DNA of 64,000 bases from Flavobacterium sp. NRK1 (GTDB lineage Bacteria; Bacteroidota; Bacteroidia; Flavobacteriales; Flavobacteriaceae): contig NZ_JAMXLA010000001.1 of assembly GCF_024054175.1 (NCBI RefSeq), forward strand, positions 1,705,930 through 1,769,929. Reading direction: 5' to 3'. Shown in pieces: positions 1 through 8,824 of the stretch. The translations under genes and the position numbers were made by a program. The notes under the pieces were generated by a model. It was not told the origin of the DNA. It searched no databases and worked only from the letters and a program-made list of their open reading frames with translations. Within the stretch, counting starts at the first letter, position 1. Each line of letters opens with the position of its first letter.

Positions 1-209
1 GTGCAGTAGAAAGTATAATAAGTGTGCTGGCATTAAAAAATGACATTATACCTCCAACAATAAATGTAGAAAATCCGGATGCTGCTATACCTCAGGGTTT
101 GCATTTGGTATTGAATACTCTCGAAAAAAGGCCGGTAAATTATGTACTCAATAACACTTTTGGTTTCGGAGGGCATACGGCAACATCAATATTTAAAAAA
201 GTAAATTAA
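1..209 (+). CDS. beta-ketoacyl-ACP synthase, C-terminal fragment
   Basis: The reading frame is open from the left edge of the window (first full codon at position 3) to the stop at 207-209, so only about the last 68 residues are present. The segment matches the end of KAS II/FabF-type condensing enzymes: AVESI helix, PPTIN strand, and the NTFGFGGHTA motif that closes the thiolase fold near the C terminus. Such enzymes join malonyl-ACP to an acyl chain in fatty-acid or polyketide-like synthesis. The active-site Cys and the His residues needed to confirm activity lie outside the window. A short-chain dehydrogenase follows 21 bases later on the same strand. Whether this is housekeeping FabF or a paralogue from a pigment or lipid cluster cannot be told from this fragment. 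Confidence 0.85.
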   Translation, partial: AVESIISVLALKNDIIPPTINVENPDAAIPQGLHLVLNTLEKRPVNYVLNNTFGFGGHTATSIFKKVN

Positions 210-230
210 TAAATACATATATCTGGACAA

Positions 231-971
231 ATGAAAACAACAGGAAATACAATTTTAATAACCGGCGGTAGTGCCGGCATAGGGTTAGAAATGGCGCGTC
301 AGTTTACAAAACTTGGCAATAAAGTAATAATTACCGGAAGGGATAAAGAAAGGTTACATAAAGCGGCTGCCGAATTGGGTAATGTAACTGCAATACCGTT
401 TGATGTTAGTAATTCTGAAGATGTAAAATCTCTTGTAAGCCGAATTACAACAGAATTTCCCGATTTAAATATACTGGTAAACAATGCAGGGCGTGCTATA
501 ATACACAATTTAAGTGCGGCAAACGGTGCCTATGAAAAAGCAGAAGATGAGATGCTTACTAATTATCTTTCGGTAATACGCCTTACAGAAAAACTATTGC
601 CATTACTGCAGCATCAAAAAGAATCGGCTGTAATTAATGTATCATCTGTTGTGGCTTTTGTACCTACACAGCACCTGCCAACTTACGGAGCGAGTAAAGC
701 AGCATTGCATTCATATACAAAATCGTTACGACTTGCGCTTAAAGATACATCTGTAAAAGTTTTTGAACTTATGCCTCCATTGGTTAATACAGAATTGTCT
801 GCGGAAATAGGTGGCGAAAATGGTATAGCACCATCAGTTCTGGTTGATGATCTTATTGATGCTTTTAAAACTGACAGGCTGGAAATACGTACTGGAGATA
901 CAGATATTATTTATAACCTTAATAATGAAGATCCTGAAAAAGCCTTATTGATAATGAATGGCCTTGCCTAA
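231..971 (+). CDS. SDR-family NAD(P)-dependent oxidoreductase (DltE-like)
   Basis: This is a 246-residue classical short-chain dehydrogenase. The Rossmann nucleotide-binding motif TGGSAGIG is at residues 11-18, NNAG at 84-87, and the catalytic Ser-Tyr-Lys set is S138 or S139, Y152 and K156 (YGASK). The overall sequence resembles the DltE/YciK-like group, which reduces or oxidises small carbonyl or alcohol substrates; the substrate cannot be read from sequence. It starts 21 bases after the ketoacyl synthase fragment, so the two may be co-transcribed and could act on related acyl intermediates, but this is inference. A strong terminator-like hairpin follows at 1015-1044. The assignment to the SDR family is secure; the physiological role is not. 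Confidence 0.9.
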   Translation: MKTTGNTILITGGSAGIGLEMARQFTKLGNKVIITGRDKERLHKAAAELGNVTAIPFDVSNSEDVKSLVSRITTEFPDLNILVNNAGRAIIHNLSAANGAYEKAEDEMLTNYLSVIRLTEKLLPLLQHQKESAVINVSSVVAFVPTQHLPTYGASKAALHSYTKSLRLALKDTSVKVFELMPPLVNTELSAEIGGENGIAPSVLVDDLIDAFKTDRLEIRTGDTDIIYNLNNEDPEKALLIMNGLA

Positions 972-1014
972 AACATTCCGGCATTTTTGCCGTTTCTATA
1001 TACATCTATTCTTA

Positions 1015-1049
1015 AAACAGTCCCGCATTATCGTGGGACTGTTTGTTTA
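1015..1049 (+). terminator. intrinsic terminator after SDR gene
   Basis: A 10-bp perfect stem (AAACAGTCCC, 1015-1024, pairing with 1035-1044) with a 10-base loop is followed by a T-rich stretch. It lies 43 bases after the SDR stop codon. Confidence 0.8.
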
Positions 1050-1123
1050 TTCTTAAAATTTTGTTGGCCGGGCTTAAACTATTGCTCAAACTTTTGCATC
1101 TTTGTAAGACAAGAATCACGTAT

Positions 1124-1852
1124 ATGAGGCTGCCTTTATTGTTTTTACTTTGTTTATTGTCGTTCACGGCAACGGCACAGATTTTTGAATCTAAAGTGCG
1201 CGATACTATTGTGAAAGACAGTGTCGCTCCCATTGCCGATTCTAAATACAGAGAAGATCAGTTTTATGCATCTCTTTCTTATAATTTAATGCAGGGTAAG
1301 CCCGGTTTATATTCTCAGTACTCTTTTTCTACGGGTATTACAGCAGGCTTTTTAAGAGACATGCCCATAAACAAAAGGCGTACTTATGCAATTGCTGCCG
1401 GCCTTGGCTACTCTTATAATAATATAAAGCATAATTTTATAGTACAGCCTATAGAAAATAGTGTAAACAGTTACCAGCCAGTTGCAGAAGGCAGTTTTGA
1501 TAAAAACAAACTTGTGCTGCATTATCTTGAATTACCTATTGAACTTCGCTGGAGGAATAGTGACTCTATTAGTCATAAATTCTGGAGGGTATATCTGGGT
1601 TTTAAAATAAGTTACTTATTTGCCGATAAAGCCCAATACCAGCCTGAAAGTGGTATAAAGATAAAAGTTAAGAATGACGCAAACCTTAACGATTTTGTTT
1701 ATGGCGCTTATATCTCCGCAGGATGGAATACCTGGAACTTTTATGCTTACTATGGTTTTACACCTATATATAATAATGCACCCATAGTTGACAGCGACCA
1801 AAAGTTAAAATTAAACGCTCTTAATTTTGGTCTTATTTTTTACATTCTCTGA
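1124..1852 (+). CDS. outer-membrane beta-barrel protein, PorT-like
   Basis: The protein has 242 residues from the ATG at 1124. This start gives a clean signal peptide (MRLPLLFLLCLLSFTATAQ, cleavage after AQ), whereas an upstream start at 1043 would lie inside the preceding terminator. The mature part alternates short hydrophobic and polar stretches with many Tyr, Phe and Gly residues and ends in LIFYIL, as expected for a small eight- or ten-stranded barrel of the PorT/OmpW-like type common in Flavobacteriaceae. PorT/SprT proper is a T9SS and gliding component and is usually found elsewhere in these genomes, so I do not use that name. An imperfect -7 element (CATCTTTG, 1097-1104) lies just upstream. 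The stop is followed by a convergent membrane protein gene. Confidence 0.7.
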   Translation: MRLPLLFLLCLLSFTATAQIFESKVRDTIVKDSVAPIADSKYREDQFYASLSYNLMQGKPGLYSQYSFSTGITAGFLRDMPINKRRTYAIAAGLGYSYNNIKHNFIVQPIENSVNSYQPVAEGSFDKNKLVLHYLELPIELRWRNSDSISHKFWRVYLGFKISYLFADKAQYQPESGIKIKVKNDANLNDFVYGAYISAGWNTWNFYAYYGFTPIYNNAPIVDSDQKLKLNALNFGLIFYIL

Positions 1853-1890
1853 CACATCAATTTAGACCGTTATTGATAAAATAGGCTAAT

Positions 1891-2505
1891 TTAAAGTGAA
1901 GGCAACAGCCATATAAACCATAATGCAACCTGTGGAACAATTCCCAGTAATGTGCCCAATATAATTTCACTCATGGAGTGTACTTTTGTCTGCAGCCGTG
2001 ATGATGCTACAATACCGCCGCAAAGTACAAGAAAAGCAATAAGGTTAATAAAAGAAATATGGTAATATACCGAAATACCGATTACAAAAACGATAAAAGA
2101 TGAAACCGCCATGGTGTGCAGGCTGGCATTAAAACCTGATATAACTAAAGCTAAAGTAATTACAACGCTTATAAGTGTGCCGGTAAAGTAATAATACAGT
2201 TCAGGAATGACTACTATAGATAAACTGTATTTTATAAGTATTAATAATAGAATTGCATATATAGCAAGTGGCAGCCTTTGTTCTTTTGCATTGGGAATTT
2301 TAGACTTCATTTTACCTAATGACCGAAGTAAATAAAAAACAGACATTGGCAATAATACCGTTAGTATTAATACCTGTATAAAGGCAAGGTAGATTTCGTG
2401 CTTATAAAAAAAACTATTGGCTACAAGAAAATAAAATATCGTGGCATATACCGGAATAAATATCGGATGAAATATATAAGAGAATATGGCAAGAAATTTT
2501 TTCAT
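1891..2505 (-). CDS. PAP2-like integral membrane protein with degenerate motifs
   Basis: The 204-residue protein is almost entirely hydrophobic, with about six predicted membrane helices. It keeps the outline of the type-2 phosphatidic acid phosphatase (PAP2) signature: a KxxxxxxRxP-like segment (KEQRLP, near residue 75), SLHT where PSGH is usual, and SRLQTKVHSMSE in place of SRxxxxxHxxxD. The altered second motif and Glu for Asp in the third suggest a divergent or non-catalytic relative. PAP2 enzymes act on lipid phosphates such as undecaprenyl diphosphate. It lies six bases downstream of rpoN on the same strand and is probably co-transcribed with it. An alternative reading is simply an uncharacterised conserved membrane protein. 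Confidence 0.6.
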   Translation of the reverse strand: MKKFLAIFSYIFHPIFIPVYATIFYFLVANSFFYKHEIYLAFIQVLILTVLLPMSVFYLLRSLGKMKSKIPNAKEQRLPLAIYAILLLILIKYSLSIVVIPELYYYFTGTLISVVITLALVISGFNASLHTMAVSSFIVFVIGISVYYHISFINLIAFLVLCGGIVASSRLQTKVHSMSEIILGTLLGIVPQVALWFIWLLPSL

Positions 2506-2511
2506 GCCGGC

Positions 2512-3978
2512 TTATATTTTCTTCCTCATCCTGGCTACAGGAATATCCAGCTGTTCACGATATTTTGCTATGGTTCTTCGGGCAATAGGATAACCTTTTT
2601 CTTTTAATATATCAGCTAGTTTATCGTCAGGCAGAGGTTTGCGCTTGTCTTCTTCTTCTATAACCGTTTGCAGTATTTTTTTAATTTCTATTGTAGATAC
2701 ATCTTCACCCTGATCATTCTTCATGGCTTCAGAGAAAAATTCTTTAATTAGCTTAGTGCCATAAGGTGTTTCTACATATTTACTATTTGCAACACGTGAA
2801 ACTGTAGAAATATCAAGACCTACCATATCGGCAATATCTTTAAGAATCATTGGCTTCAGCTTTGCTTCATCACCATCAAGAAAATATTCTTCCTGGTAAT
2901 GCATAATAGCATTCATAGTAACAAAAAGGGTTTCCTGACGCTGTCTTATAGCATCTATGAACCATTTTGCAGAATCCAGTTTCTGCTTTATAAACTGTAC
3001 GGCGTCTTTTTGGGCATTGCTTTTCTCGCGGCTGTCTTTATAGCTTTGCAGCATTTCCTGATAGTCTTTTGATACATGCAGTTCAGGTGCATTCCTTCCG
3101 TTTAGCGAAAGTTCAAGTTCACCATCAATAATACGGATTGAAAAATCAGGCACAACATGCTCTACTGCTTTAGAGCTGCTTTCATAGGCACCGCCCGGTT
3201 TTGGATTAAGCCTTTCTATTTCATCTATAGCCGCACGAAGCTGATCTTGTGAAATATCATATTTTTGGAGCAGTTTGTCATAATGCTTTTTGGTAAAAGC
3301 ATCAAACTGGTTTTCAAGTATATCTATAGCAAGATCTACAGCACTGGTAGGTGTTTTATGTTTAAGCTGCAATAACAGGCATTCCTGCAAATCGCGGGCG
3401 CCAACACCGGCAGGTTCAAGTTCATGAATAATATGCAGTATGCGCTCAACGGTCTTCTCGTCAGTATAAATGCCCTGAGTAAAAGCCATATCATCAACTA
3501 TATCGGAGATATTGCGGCGGATATAGCCCATGTCATCTATACTTCCTACCAAAAATTCGGCAATATCGCGCTCTTCGTCTGTAAGTATAAAAGTATTAAG
3601 TTGCTCTATCAGGTTTTGATGAAAACTAACAGGGGCAGCAAAAGGCATGGTACGGTCTTCGTCGTCATCACTATAATTATTGGACTGCGTTTTATATCCG
3701 GGAATCTCGTCGTCGCTTAAATACTCGTCAATATTAATCTCGTCGGCATCAATCCTTTCATTATCGTAGTCATCAAAATCATCAAAATCCTCGCTTGTAT
3801 CAAACTCGTCTTTTTCATATTCATCTTCCTTCCCTGTTTCCAGTGCAGGGTTTTCAACCATTTCTTCTTTAAGGCGTTGTTCAAATGCTTGCGTAGGCAG
3901 TTGTATCAGCTTCATCAGCTGAATTTGCTGCGGCGATAATTTTTGGGATAATTTTAATTGTAAGTTCTGCTTAAGCAT
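2512..3978 (-). CDS. rpoN: RNA polymerase sigma-54 factor
   Basis: The 488-residue protein has the full sigma-54 layout. The Gln/Leu-rich region I comes first (residues about 1-48, the activator-responsive part). It is followed by a long acidic region II (about 50-105, rich in Asp and Glu), then the core-binding domain. The helix-turn-helix is near DISTVSRVAN (about 385-400), and the RpoN box ARRTIAKYRE sits close to the C terminus and reads the -24 promoter element. Sigma-54 needs AAA+ activators, none of which is encoded in this window. The acidic region is longer than in enterobacterial RpoN, as is usual in Bacteroidota. A terminator-like hairpin lies in its leader (4014-4045). The PAP2-like gene follows directly. 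Confidence 0.97.
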   Translation of the reverse strand: MLKQNLQLKLSQKLSPQQIQLMKLIQLPTQAFEQRLKEEMVENPALETGKEDEYEKDEFDTSEDFDDFDDYDNERIDADEINIDEYLSDDEIPGYKTQSNNYSDDDEDRTMPFAAPVSFHQNLIEQLNTFILTDEERDIAEFLVGSIDDMGYIRRNISDIVDDMAFTQGIYTDEKTVERILHIIHELEPAGVGARDLQECLLLQLKHKTPTSAVDLAIDILENQFDAFTKKHYDKLLQKYDISQDQLRAAIDEIERLNPKPGGAYESSSKAVEHVVPDFSIRIIDGELELSLNGRNAPELHVSKDYQEMLQSYKDSREKSNAQKDAVQFIKQKLDSAKWFIDAIRQRQETLFVTMNAIMHYQEEYFLDGDEAKLKPMILKDIADMVGLDISTVSRVANSKYVETPYGTKLIKEFFSEAMKNDQGEDVSTIEIKKILQTVIEEEDKRKPLPDDKLADILKEKGYPIARRTIAKYREQLDIPVARMRKKI

Positions 3979-4171
3979 AAGTAAACACAGTCATTTTTAC
4001 AGTATAAAGTTACAAAAAAGGGTGATTAAAAAATGCACCTTTTTTGATAAAATTAATACTAATAGAATCAGGGTATAATTTTTGTGGAATGCGCAGGTTG
4101 TTTTTTATTCTATGTAAAGGGTTAAAAACCTGTATATGTGTAAAGTTTGATTTAAAAAACCTGAATAATAA

Positions 4172-4199
4172 AAAAGCCTCACATTACTGTAAGGCTTCT
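4172..4199 (-). terminator. terminator of asnS
   Basis: The inverted repeat AAGCCT (4174-4179) / AGGCTT (4192-4197) is bordered by an A-run on the left, which is a U-run in the leftward transcript. It lies 35 bases beyond the asnS stop. Confidence 0.65.
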
Positions 4200-4231
4200 C
4201 AATTCTATTATATCAAATCTCAATGCTAAGA

Positions 4232-5665
4232 TTAAAATTCTGCGTTTTGCGGTGTTCTTGGGAAAGGTATTACATCACGGATGTTTGTCATACCCGTTAC
4301 AAATAATACAAGTCGTTCAAAACCAAGTCCAAAACCGCTGTGTACTGCAGTACCAAAACGACGGGTATCAAGATACCACCAAAGTTCTTTTTCGTCTATA
4401 CCAAGTTCGGTAATTTTTTGCTGAAGAACATCTAAACGTTCTTCCCTTTGCGAACCGCCTACAATTTCACCAATGCCTGGGAAAAGGATATCCATAGCAC
4501 GAACGGTTTTATTGTCATCATTAAGCCTCATGTAGAAAGCTTTAATGTTAGCAGGGTAATCAAATAATATTACCGGAGATTTAAAGTGTTTTTCTACAAG
4601 GTAACGCTCATGCTCACTTTGCAGGTCGGCTCCCCACTCTTCAATAATATAATTAAATTTCTTGTTCTTATTTGGTTTAGAGTTTTTAAGAATATCAATA
4701 GCTTCTGTGTAGCTTACACGCTTAAAATTATTTTCTAATACAAACTGAAGTTTGTTTAACAGGCTCATTTCGCTGCGCTCTGCCTGTGGTTTTTGTTTTT
4801 CTTCATCTGTAAGCCGCTGATCCAGGAATTTAAGATCATCCTCACATTTATCAAGCGTATATTTTATAACATACTGAATAAAATCTTCTGCCAGATCCAT
4901 GTTGGCATCCAGATCATTAAAGGCAACCTCAGGCTCTACCATCCAGAATTCGGCAAGGTGGCGTGAAGTATTGGAGTTTTCTGCGCGGAAAGTTGGACCA
5001 AAAGTATATACCTGGCCTAATGCCATTGCAAATGTTTCTGCTTCAAGCTGTCCGGATACAGTAAGGTTTGTTTCTTTACCGAAAAAATCCTGTTTATAAT
5101 CTATATTACCCTCTTCGTTTAAAGGAGCATTGTTTAATGGGAATGATGTTACCTGAAACATTTCACCTGCACCTTCGGCATCACTTCCGGTAATAATAGG
5201 TGTGTTTACATATACAAAGCCTTTTTCCTGAAAATACTGGTGAATTGCAAATGACAGAACCGAACGTACCCTCATTACCGCACCAAATACATTGGTACGC
5301 ACACGAAGGTGGGCATTTTCACGTAAAAACTCCAATGAGTGTTTTTTTGGCTGCATAGGAAACTTTTCAGCATCGCTGTCGCCAAGTATTTCAAGGTTTT
5401 TTACCTGAACTTCATATTTTTGTCCTGCACCTTTGCTTTCTACAAGGTCTCCCTTAATAGCTACAGCAGCACCGGTTGTAATGCGTTTTAGTGTGTCGGC
5501 AGGCGTATTTTCAAAATCTACTACGCACTGTATATTGTGTATAATGGAGCCATCATTCAGTGCTATAAACTGATTATTTCTAAAAGTTCTTACCCATCCT
5601 TTTACTAATACATCATCAACAGGCTTCGTGCTGTTTAGCAGGTCTTTAACTTTTGTGTGCTTCAT
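4232..5665 (-). CDS. asnS: asparagine--tRNA ligase
   Basis: The 477-residue class IIb aminoacyl-tRNA synthetase charges tRNA-Asn with asparagine in the cytoplasm. The N-terminal OB-fold anticodon-binding domain covers about residues 1-105 ([11 protein letters not shown] at the start). The catalytic core follows with motif 2 ([21 protein letters not shown], near residue 230, written here as its core) and motif 3 ([12 protein letters not shown], near 450), whose Arg binds ATP. Length is typical for bacterial AsnRS, and an Asn rather than Asp enzyme is supported by the overall similarity to Bacteroidota AsnS. A consensus -7 promoter element lies at 5732-5739 and a terminator at 4172-4199, so it looks like a single-gene transcript. 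Confidence 0.97.
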   Translation of the reverse strand: MKHTKVKDLLNSTKPVDDVLVKGWVRTFRNNQFIALNDGSIIHNIQCVVDFENTPADTLKRITTGAAVAIKGDLVESKGAGQKYEVQVKNLEILGDSDAEKFPMQPKKHSLEFLRENAHLRVRTNVFGAVMRVRSVLSFAIHQYFQEKGFVYVNTPIITGSDAEGAGEMFQVTSFPLNNAPLNEEGNIDYKQDFFGKETNLTVSGQLEAETFAMALGQVYTFGPTFRAENSNTSRHLAEFWMVEPEVAFNDLDANMDLAEDFIQYVIKYTLDKCEDDLKFLDQRLTDEEKQKPQAERSEMSLLNKLQFVLENNFKRVSYTEAIDILKNSKPNKNKKFNYIIEEWGADLQSEHERYLVEKHFKSPVILFDYPANIKAFYMRLNDDNKTVRAMDILFPGIGEIVGGSQREERLDVLQQKITELGIDEKELWWYLDTRRFGTAVHSGFGLGFERLVLFVTGMTNIRDVIPFPRTPQNAEF

Positions 5666-5731
5666 TTTTAAAAATTTAAACTTGTTTTACTGTAATGTTC
5701 CCTGTTTTTAGCCGCAGGATACAAATGCCTG

Positions 5732-5739
5732 CAAATGTA
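5732..5739 (-). promoter_or_regulatory. -7 promoter element for asnS
   Basis: TACATTTG on the minus strand, a perfect match to the Bacteroidota TAnnTTTG element, 67 bases upstream of the asnS ATG. No good -33 TTG is visible. Confidence 0.6.
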
Positions 5740-5845
5740 GTAAAAAGCATAAAAAGGTAATATGCATTTTTACTATGAATTATACCAATTTACATAAATT
5801 TATTACAGCATAAGTCAAATATTATAAGGCCTGCATGGTAAAGCT

Positions 5846-5853
5846 TATCTTTG
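5846..5853 (+). promoter_or_regulatory. -7 promoter element for the SMR exporter
   Basis: TATCTTTG, a perfect TAnnTTTG match, ends 18 bases before the ATG at 5872. Its position shows that an in-frame start at 5851 would fall inside the promoter, so 5872 is preferred. Confidence 0.65.
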
Positions 5854-5871
5854 CAGCGAAATATTTTTATT

Positions 5872-6198
5872 ATGAACTGGATATTACTTGTTATCGCAGG
5901 ATTATTTGAGGTAGGATTTGCTTCATGCCTGGGTAAAGCGAAAGAGACTACCGGAATTACTTCTAATTACTGGATGGGAGGTTTTTTTGTATGCCTTACC
6001 ATTAGTATGATATTGTTATATAAAGCTACGCAAACGCTGCCTATAGGTACGGCTTATGCTGTATGGACAGGGGTAGGAGCGGTTGGTACAGTACTGGTAG
6101 GAATATTTGTTTTTAAAGAACCTTCCGATTTTTGGAGGTTATTCTTTTTAACTACACTTATAGCTTCTATAATAGGGCTTAAGTTTGTATCGCATTAG
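5872..6198 (+). CDS. SMR-family exporter, Gdx/SugE type
   Basis: The 108-residue protein has four membrane helices and the small multidrug resistance fold, which works as an antiparallel dimer in the inner membrane. The essential Glu is E13 (AGLFEVGF), which exchanges protons for substrate. The segment LPIGTAYAVWTGVGAVG and the end IIGLKF match the SugE/Gdx branch, whose characterised members export guanidinium, rather than the EmrE/Qac branch that exports bulky quaternary amines. I see no guanidine riboswitch in the short leader, and the gene stands alone. Start 5872 is chosen because it gives the canonical MNWILLVIAG beginning and sits 18 bases after a promoter element. Family is secure; guanidinium as substrate is inference from subfamily. 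Confidence 0.9.
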   Translation: MNWILLVIAGLFEVGFASCLGKAKETTGITSNYWMGGFFVCLTISMILLYKATQTLPIGTAYAVWTGVGAVGTVLVGIFVFKEPSDFWRLFFLTTLIASIIGLKFVSH

Positions 6199-6237
6199 TT
6201 TAGCTTCTTGTAAGAGAGATTGGGTGAGGAAAAATAG

Positions 6238-8733
6238 CTAAAATAAGTTCAGTACAAACGATATTTTTACTGAGATGTTTCTGTCAAATTGTTCAAGATG
6301 ATAAGGGCCGTAGCGGTAAAAGGCAGAAATACCCACAATACTGAAAATTTCATTCAGTTCAACGCCGCTTTCATAATAGCCTTTTTCCATAGTCTTAAAA
6401 TCCACGCCAATGTGGTCGTTTTTATCGTGCATGTTGCCCCATGCGGCACGTGTTACTAATACCGGAGCCATTTTAAATTTTCCCGACAGGGTAAACTTTC
6501 TAAAAGCATGCTTTAGCTGCCCCATCATGTATTGGCTTGAAAAGAATTCATTAAAATACATGGTTTCAAAACCGTTTTTACCTGCAAAAGTAATACGTGC
6601 CAGTATGCCATCTTTGTCAAGATTATTTGGCGAGGTACTATACAAATGAGTTAAGGGAGTGTTGCCCAGTGCAACCCCGGCCTGCACCAGTCCTGAAGTT
6701 TTTTGCCCGTTAAGATATTTTTTTTCAAATTCTGCCCTTGCATCCAGTTTGCTAAATGTGAGATCGCTGTCCAGTACATTAGCAATTGACTGTGTATACT
6801 GAAAAGCAAATTTAGGGAAACGTTTTTCGGTCTCGATCCTTCCGTTTGGTGTCTGCATATAATCACTGAAAGGGTTCCACTGTATGGCTCCCGTAAGTGT
6901 AGTAAGATAAAATAGCCTGTAGGATTTATCTTCCGGTGTATAGATGTAGCTGAATTTAGGATCTATCCGGCTGCGTGATAACTGCCAGAAGCTTTCACTC
7001 TTCGGTATTATTTTGGTTTGAATGTAAGCCTGGTAGGTTTGGTAATTATAAAACGTTAGAAGGTTTAATAAGCGCGGGTCGTAAATTTTAAAGGTTTTTT
7101 TATCCGTAGCAAAAGATGTACTTGCAATTTCGCTAATATCATCTGCATAAGATACCCCTATCCACGAATTGGAAAAGTTGCCTACGCGTACAGCGGCTCC
7201 CATTCCGTATTTAAAAATTCCGTCTTTTGTACCATAAGCACCATAGCCGCTAAGCCTGAAGGTTTCGGCAAATTTATTGTTGGTTACAAAACCGGCACCA
7301 ACCCTAAAGCCCTCGTAATTATTATAACGTATTATTTTTTGCAGATCAATATCAAAAGGGCCTACTGGCAAATAGCCATTTATAACCCTTCTGCCTTTTA
7401 TAATAATTTCTTCCCAGTTTTCCTGAGCTACAATACTGTCCATAACAGTATAAGTAGTCATGCTTCGGTCATCAAGCGTATCAGGCCTAAATCTATTCCA
7501 GTAGCTTTCGGGCCTGTTTATGGCATCACTTGTTATGTCTATAGCTACACCGGCACGTTTTATAACAACCGGAATATCAAATTTTTTGTCAAAATTGCTC
7601 GATTCAGAATACACATATACAAGATCCGATGGTTCTGTGTCGCGTTTGCGTTTGCCCGTACCTTCTGCATCAAACTTAATGGTTTCTCCAAGTATTTTTA
7701 TATCCTGTTTATTATTGCCCTTAACTATTTTAAGCGTTTTCTTATCAGGAAACCATAAATGTTTTTCTTTTTCATAGCTAAAAAAGTGGGTAGAGGTAAT
7801 ATCCAGTACGTTTTTAACCCTAAAAACGGCCTTTGCTATACCGTAATTTTTAGTGTCTATATAAATAACCCCTTCAAGTTTCTTTTTCTTTTTTTCTTTT
7901 TTAGGAAAAAAATGAATCATATATACATCACGGTTATCTATAGATACAGTATCAAGTATTTTGTAATGATATTCCTTTAAGGCATCAAAGGCAAGCGGGC
8001 CTTCATATTTTGTTTCCAGTATATCTATCTTGTCTCTGTATACAGAATAAGACTGGATTTTCAAACCAATTATTTCATAAAGGGGCTGCTTAAATCCCGC
8101 CATGCGTGTAGCAAGCACATTCTCTTTAAGTCCCTGTTCACGGTTATATAAAAATTCAGATACTTTTTCGGTTTGATAAAGATGCCTTTTTTCAAGCAGC
8201 TTTTTGAATTTATAATCCGTAGAATCTATTTTTTTGAAGATTCTTCCTGCTTTTTCATAGCTGTAAATAGAATCCAGTGTTCCGTTAATAGAATCAGGAT
8301 TGGCAGTAACAATAAGGCGCTCATATGTCTTATAAGAAAAACTGCTTAGCTTTTGCTGGGGGTCATTGATTATCCTGCCTCTGATGGCTCGTTTTATAAT
8401 GCCAATTACGGGGTTTTCGTTATTTATAACCAGCTCATTAAGCTGTTCGGGCTTAGCCTCTAAAGCGACCGAATAAAATATTCTTCCGGGCGTAATTTTA
8501 AACGAGCGTTGTTGGTAGCCTATGTAGGCAACGGTAAATATTTCATGCATTTTAGCATGTTCCAGTACAAATTTGCCGTCTAAATCGGCAATTATGCTTT
8601 TCCCGTTTTGCTGATAAATTGTTGCAAAGGGTAAAATTTCCTGCGTTTCGCTGTCTTTTACTATACCCGTAATGGCAGACTGTGCCTGGCCGGCCAGGGA
8701 AATAAAAAAAAGCAAAAACGTAAGGATTCTCAT
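6238..8733 (-). CDS. DUF5686 outer-membrane protein with carboxypeptidase-like regulatory domain
   Basis: The 831-residue protein starts with a signal peptide (cleavage near AGQAQS, residue 17). A carboxypeptidase-regulatory-like beta-sandwich follows (about 20-105, ITGIVKDSETQEILPFATIY), and then the large DUF5686 region. The C-terminal half is rich in aromatic residues and short amphipathic strands and ends in FVLNLF, the form of an outer-membrane barrel end. The fold resembles TonB-linked receptors but there is no plug domain or TonB box that I can identify. Proteins of this group are widespread in Bacteroidota and their function is unknown. A -7 promoter element is at 8777-8784. It is convergent with the SMR exporter. 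Confidence 0.85.
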   Translation of the reverse strand: MRILTFLLFFISLAGQAQSAITGIVKDSETQEILPFATIYQQNGKSIIADLDGKFVLEHAKMHEIFTVAYIGYQQRSFKITPGRIFYSVALEAKPEQLNELVINNENPVIGIIKRAIRGRIINDPQQKLSSFSYKTYERLIVTANPDSINGTLDSIYSYEKAGRIFKKIDSTDYKFKKLLEKRHLYQTEKVSEFLYNREQGLKENVLATRMAGFKQPLYEIIGLKIQSYSVYRDKIDILETKYEGPLAFDALKEYHYKILDTVSIDNRDVYMIHFFPKKEKKKKKLEGVIYIDTKNYGIAKAVFRVKNVLDITSTHFFSYEKEKHLWFPDKKTLKIVKGNNKQDIKILGETIKFDAEGTGKRKRDTEPSDLVYVYSESSNFDKKFDIPVVIKRAGVAIDITSDAINRPESYWNRFRPDTLDDRSMTTYTVMDSIVAQENWEEIIIKGRRVINGYLPVGPFDIDLQKIIRYNNYEGFRVGAGFVTNNKFAETFRLSGYGAYGTKDGIFKYGMGAAVRVGNFSNSWIGVSYADDISEIASTSFATDKKTFKIYDPRLLNLLTFYNYQTYQAYIQTKIIPKSESFWQLSRSRIDPKFSYIYTPEDKSYRLFYLTTLTGAIQWNPFSDYMQTPNGRIETEKRFPKFAFQYTQSIANVLDSDLTFSKLDARAEFEKKYLNGQKTSGLVQAGVALGNTPLTHLYSTSPNNLDKDGILARITFAGKNGFETMYFNEFFSSQYMMGQLKHAFRKFTLSGKFKMAPVLVTRAAWGNMHDKNDHIGVDFKTMEKGYYESGVELNEIFSIVGISAFYRYGPYHLEQFDRNISVKISFVLNLF

Positions 8734-8776
8734 GTAGTCTTTATAGCTAAACGAAGCAACAGTAAATTTGTTACGG

Positions 8777-8784
8777 CAAAGATA
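8777..8784 (-). promoter_or_regulatory. -7 promoter element for the DUF5686 gene
   Basis: TATCTTTG on the minus strand, 44 bases upstream of the ATG. It is immediately downstream of the frr terminator, so the gene has its own promoter. Confidence 0.6.
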
Positions 8785-8795
8785 GTATGATTATA

Positions 8796-8823
8796 AAAAA
8801 ATCCGCCACAGTGGGCGGATTTC
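8796..8823 (-). terminator. terminator of pyrH-frr
   Basis: A nine-bp stem AAATCCGCC (8799-8807) / GGCGGATTT (8814-8822) with an A-run to its left, directly after the frr stop codon in the leftward direction. Confidence 0.85.
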
Positions 8824-8824
8824 A

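Noticed and set aside
4044..4229. A 61-codon open frame between rpoN and asnS
   Set aside because: It crosses the asnS terminator, has no promoter or signal peptide and looks like AT-rich chance sequence.
5666..5871. Guanidine riboswitch upstream of the SMR exporter
   Set aside because: The leader after the -7 element is under 20 bases, too short for any known guanidine riboswitch.
7339..8000. Several plus-strand frames of 70-140 codons inside the DUF5686 gene
   Set aside because: They are shadows of a long, well-supported minus-strand gene.
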